Positions 61,640 through 64,000 of a stretch of DNA of 64,000 nucleotides are shown here, one piece after another (the stretch's first letter is position 1; the number at the start of each line of letters is the position of its first letter). Both the position numbers and the translations under genes were made by a program. The DNA is from Cristatella mucedo. Lineage: Eukaryota > Bryozoa > Phylactolaemata > Cristatellidae. The DNA lies in the NCBI GenBank assembly GCA_009760855.2, contig WPIO01000199.1, positions 188,001 to 252,000 of the forward strand, given 5' to 3'. The notes under the pieces were generated by a model. The model searched no databases. It worked only from the letters and a program-made list of their open reading frames with translations, and was not told where the DNA came from.

Positions 61640-62560
61640 GTTTTTAAGAGAAGAATGCTGCGTTTCTGCGCTTTAGTTTGCCTAGTCGTTATGTTTGCAA
61701 ATGTGTTTTCTGTGTTTGCGTGTTGTTGTTGTTGCTGTCTATGTGCTTATCAGATGCTGTTTCTTTACCACCGTGTTCATATATTGTTAGCGATTATTCA
61801 CCAAGCTTACGAACGAACTGAAGCTTTTACCATGGTAGTCTATAGGAAATCACGATAGTGGTTAGCAGTAACTCTGGGTTATGAACCGACGCTGGAGCGT
61901 ATGAGGCTTATTATTCAGGACTCAGTGGCATGAAACAGTTCATGTCATCACGCGAAGAGTCGTCTGCTACGTTGGGATGCAAAGGCTGTACTGCGGCTTC
62001 CACTTCTGCAAAAATCTAGGCCGCAAGCTCAGCACAAGGCTTCAGCACCGGCAGCTATCCGCACGCACGCCGGATCCAATCTGGCCGGCACGCTCGTTTT
62101 CGACGCTGGGCAACAACTAATCAGACCCCAAACTCATTGCCAGTCAGCCAAGTTCCAGAGATTGTGGTGCCTTCCCACTGCTGGTGATTGTGGGCCTGAG
62201 CACAGCAGCGGCTGGAGTTTTGTGATGTTGGAAAGCGTGAGTCGCAATGGCTCACTAAGTAAGGCGGTTGCTTTTCACGATCTCGGTCCCGAGATCGTAG
62301 GTTCGAAGCCTTTGGTGGGTGATCGTTTATCGCAACTGCAAGCGGTGGTGATAGCCGTAAAGGCTCTTCTGTCGCTGTACAAAAATAGGCTGTTAAATGA
62401 GCTAGCATAGGTCTACACTGGGCAATCCTAGAGATTGTGCCTCTCTTACGTCATCTCAGCACGACAGTCCTGACGACTAGTGGGCGTAGCCTTCCCGTCA
62501 AGCATGCCATTCACAAGGCTTACACCCACGTGCAAGCTGAAAACATAAAAGTTGTTCTGC
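61640..62560 (+). repeat. Repeat E, copy E2 (interrupted by SINE S5)
   Basis: Second copy of the repeat at 54660-55575. The SINE at 62237-62408 interrupts the alignment, since GATTGTGGGCC on its left and TCTACACTGGGCAATCC on its right correspond to neighbouring sequence in E1 (about 55350 and 55410). The frame 61655-61858 with a run of six cysteines comes from a TTG/TGT repeat and is not a gene. Confidence 0.55.
62237..62408 (+). mobile_element. tRNA-derived SINE, copy S5 (best preserved head)
   Basis: GTGAGTCGCAATGGCTCACT then AAGTAAGGCGGTTGC forms the box A region. GATCTCGGTCCCGAGATC is a perfect stem like the long variable arm of class II tRNAs. GGTTCGAAGCC is box B. The body is GTGGTGATAGCCGTAAAGG and CTCTTCTGTCGCTGTACAAA, ending GCTGTTAAATGAGCTAGC. 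With the other copies it defines a SINE of about 172 bases. Confidence 0.85.
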
Positions 62561-63499
62561 TACAAATCTATTCTTTAAGGCATGTGTTTATTACGGCCTG
62601 GGAAATCTGATGATTTTTAGCACAGTGCGACAAAGCAACGCACCACTTTTACTTTGCCAAATTTCCGAGCAGCAATTGATAGTTAATATTGAAGCATTTT
62701 TGTCACATTTTAATTCAGATTGCAGCCTTGCGAGACGGTGGAGAAGCACAGTTATACCTTTTGCAGTGGAATATGCTGGGTTCTTTGCATTCTTCAGCTC
62801 GAGGTTGGTCGTTCGTTTGGTCAGATTTTAAGAAGACTAAAAGTGAAACAATTGCTTGCTGAAAAAGCCAGATATTGACTGCCGAGATATTTACGAATCG
62901 CGCCTTCTGAATTACTACGGCTTGAAGCCGGGTGATTGTTTTGGCTCATGGTTTAGCGGCATGCTAGTCGCAGTAACGTAATCAGCAGTCTCATGTGGCC
63001 CACAAGTAGCGCTCTGAACGTTTGCTCAGACAGGAGAGAGTCGCTCTGGAAGAAAAACTCAACGCCGGGAATAATCTGCCCGTCACCTCTTTTTACCTAC
63101 CAATTGACTAAGCCCTGAAGATACGGTCTCGTTATCTTAACGTATGGGAGCTGATTAGGGGTTTCACTTGGCGCTGTTGTCGCCGTAACAGCTTGCTTTG
63201 GTCTCACATCAGAAAGTCACTAGCCGTGATTGAGTAAAGCTTCATTGTTAGTTGCCGCGCGTAGGCTAGCACCGTCATGTCAAGATCACGGCGGTAGCAG
63301 TCAAGTTCTGTTTCAAGATGAGAGATGCACCGCCCCGCCTGCGACAAAATCACCGGCAATAGAAGAGCGAACCTTACATTCTTCATATTATCGTAGACTA
63401 AGAAAATATCCGGTTCATTATAGTATTGCCCCTAAATAAAATGTTAATTTGAATGTCTAACTGTAGTATTAGCCGCTGAATTTGGCTACTGATGTTGGG
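62561..63499. other. No recognisable feature
   Basis: Short frames only; no similarity to the other repeats was noticed. Confidence 0.35.
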
Positions 63500-63650
63500 T
63501 GATAATAAAAACAATAATTACACATTTGAATAGTACCCTCAGTCAACTAAACCTCCTTTCAAGGCACTGGTAAATATGCTGCATAGAAAGTATGCTCAAA
63601 TGGTTAGTGGTAGCATGCTCTACAACAAGAAGTCAGCCCAAGCTGTGACG
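63500..63650 (-). mobile_element. LINE family B 3' tip, old
   Basis: GATAATAAAAACAATAATTA is an AAT-rich tail. It is followed by TAGTACCCTCAGTCAACT and AAGGCACTGGTAAATATGCT, in the order of the family B 3' end (compare 53355-53480). From 63651 to 64000 nothing could be recognised. Confidence 0.6.
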
Positions 63651-64000
63651 CAATCTGACGAGCATGCGGGGATCACGTCTTTAGCTCGCACTTTAATTGT
63701 AACCAGACACACGGTTTCCTGAGGGCCAGCGTCGATTATAATGCGTACAGTGACCGGTTCCAAGACCATTTCCAACCCCCAAGCTATGGCAGCACAATGT
63801 TCTGCCTCGACCGGCTATCGCACTGAAGCAATGGGTTTCCGGGTCGATACGCGGTAAAAGGTTGCGGATGCCGCCGGCGCTGAGCTTCATCAGCACTCTG
63901 ACGTAGCGGGGCATCAACTAACTAGCGGAATGTGGCAATCTTTTCGCTAACCAGCGGGAGATACGTTGAAAGCACAGTGCCTGCCGCTGATATGTATCGT

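Noticed and set aside
61655-61858. Hydrophobic frame with a six-cysteine run, resembling a secreted peptide
   Set aside because: It comes from a TGT repeat in repeat E; the other copy has no matching frame.
62237-62320. tRNA gene
   Set aside because: Box A and box B are present, but the cloverleaf is imperfect and the head is followed by the SINE body shared by five copies.

Overview
The window is eukaryotic, almost certainly animal, nuclear DNA. It has no long open reading frames, no operon-like gene packing, isolated exon-sized open stretches bounded by splice-like GT/AG sites, abundant non-LTR retrotransposon remnants, tRNA-derived SINEs, solo LTRs and long (CT)n/(GA)n tracts. The host exons that can be named (a fibronectin type III module, a TNF-receptor-type cysteine-rich repeat and a possible class-3-lipase-like exon) fit a metazoan. 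The element types (two LINE families of the CR1/L2/Rex1 kind plus a SINE) fit an invertebrate, but the species cannot be fixed from sequence alone.

Layout. 1-16 kb: duplicated low-copy repeat C (4.79-5.9 and 8.14-10.1 kb), one copy broken by a SINE and the other by a solo LTR. LINE B and LINE A copies follow, then an FN3 exon on the minus strand at 15.16-15.45 kb, with a partial second copy at 7.64-7.81 kb. 16.7-26 kb: LINE B copies at 16.7-17.6 and 19.8-21.8 kb, a TNFR-type exon (minus) at 22.6-22.9 kb, and a LINE A copy split by a second solo LTR of the same family. 26.6-31 kb: the longest LINE A copy, then a fragment. 31.3-49.15 kb: a tandem array of large repeat units (partial, about 6.0 kb, about 8.2 kb, partial), each a mosaic of LINE pieces, SINE and simple repeats. 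Later insertions mark single units: a different solo LTR in unit 2, a LINE B tip in unit 3, and a lipase-like exon in unit 3. 49.4-54 kb: the most complete LINE B copy (3.5 kb, endonuclease plus reverse transcriptase, all broken) and a further fragment. 54-64 kb: duplicated repeat E (54.7 and 61.6 kb), a GC/CpG-rich segment with three CACGTG sites and a good splice donor (56.75-57.2 kb), a decayed LINE B copy, microsatellites, a strong hairpin and two more SINEs.

Most DNA here is transposon-derived. The host-gene content is a few exons of one or more cell-surface proteins on the minus strand between 15 and 23 kb, plus uncertain exon candidates. Nested insertions give a relative history: repeat C and the large units were duplicated first. 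Afterwards SINE S1, the LTR copies and the LINE B tip landed in single copies. SINEs S2 and S3 sit at the same place in units 1 and 2 and so predate that duplication.

All boundaries were set by eye alignment of copies within the window; ends of LINE copies are good to roughly 10-50 bases.
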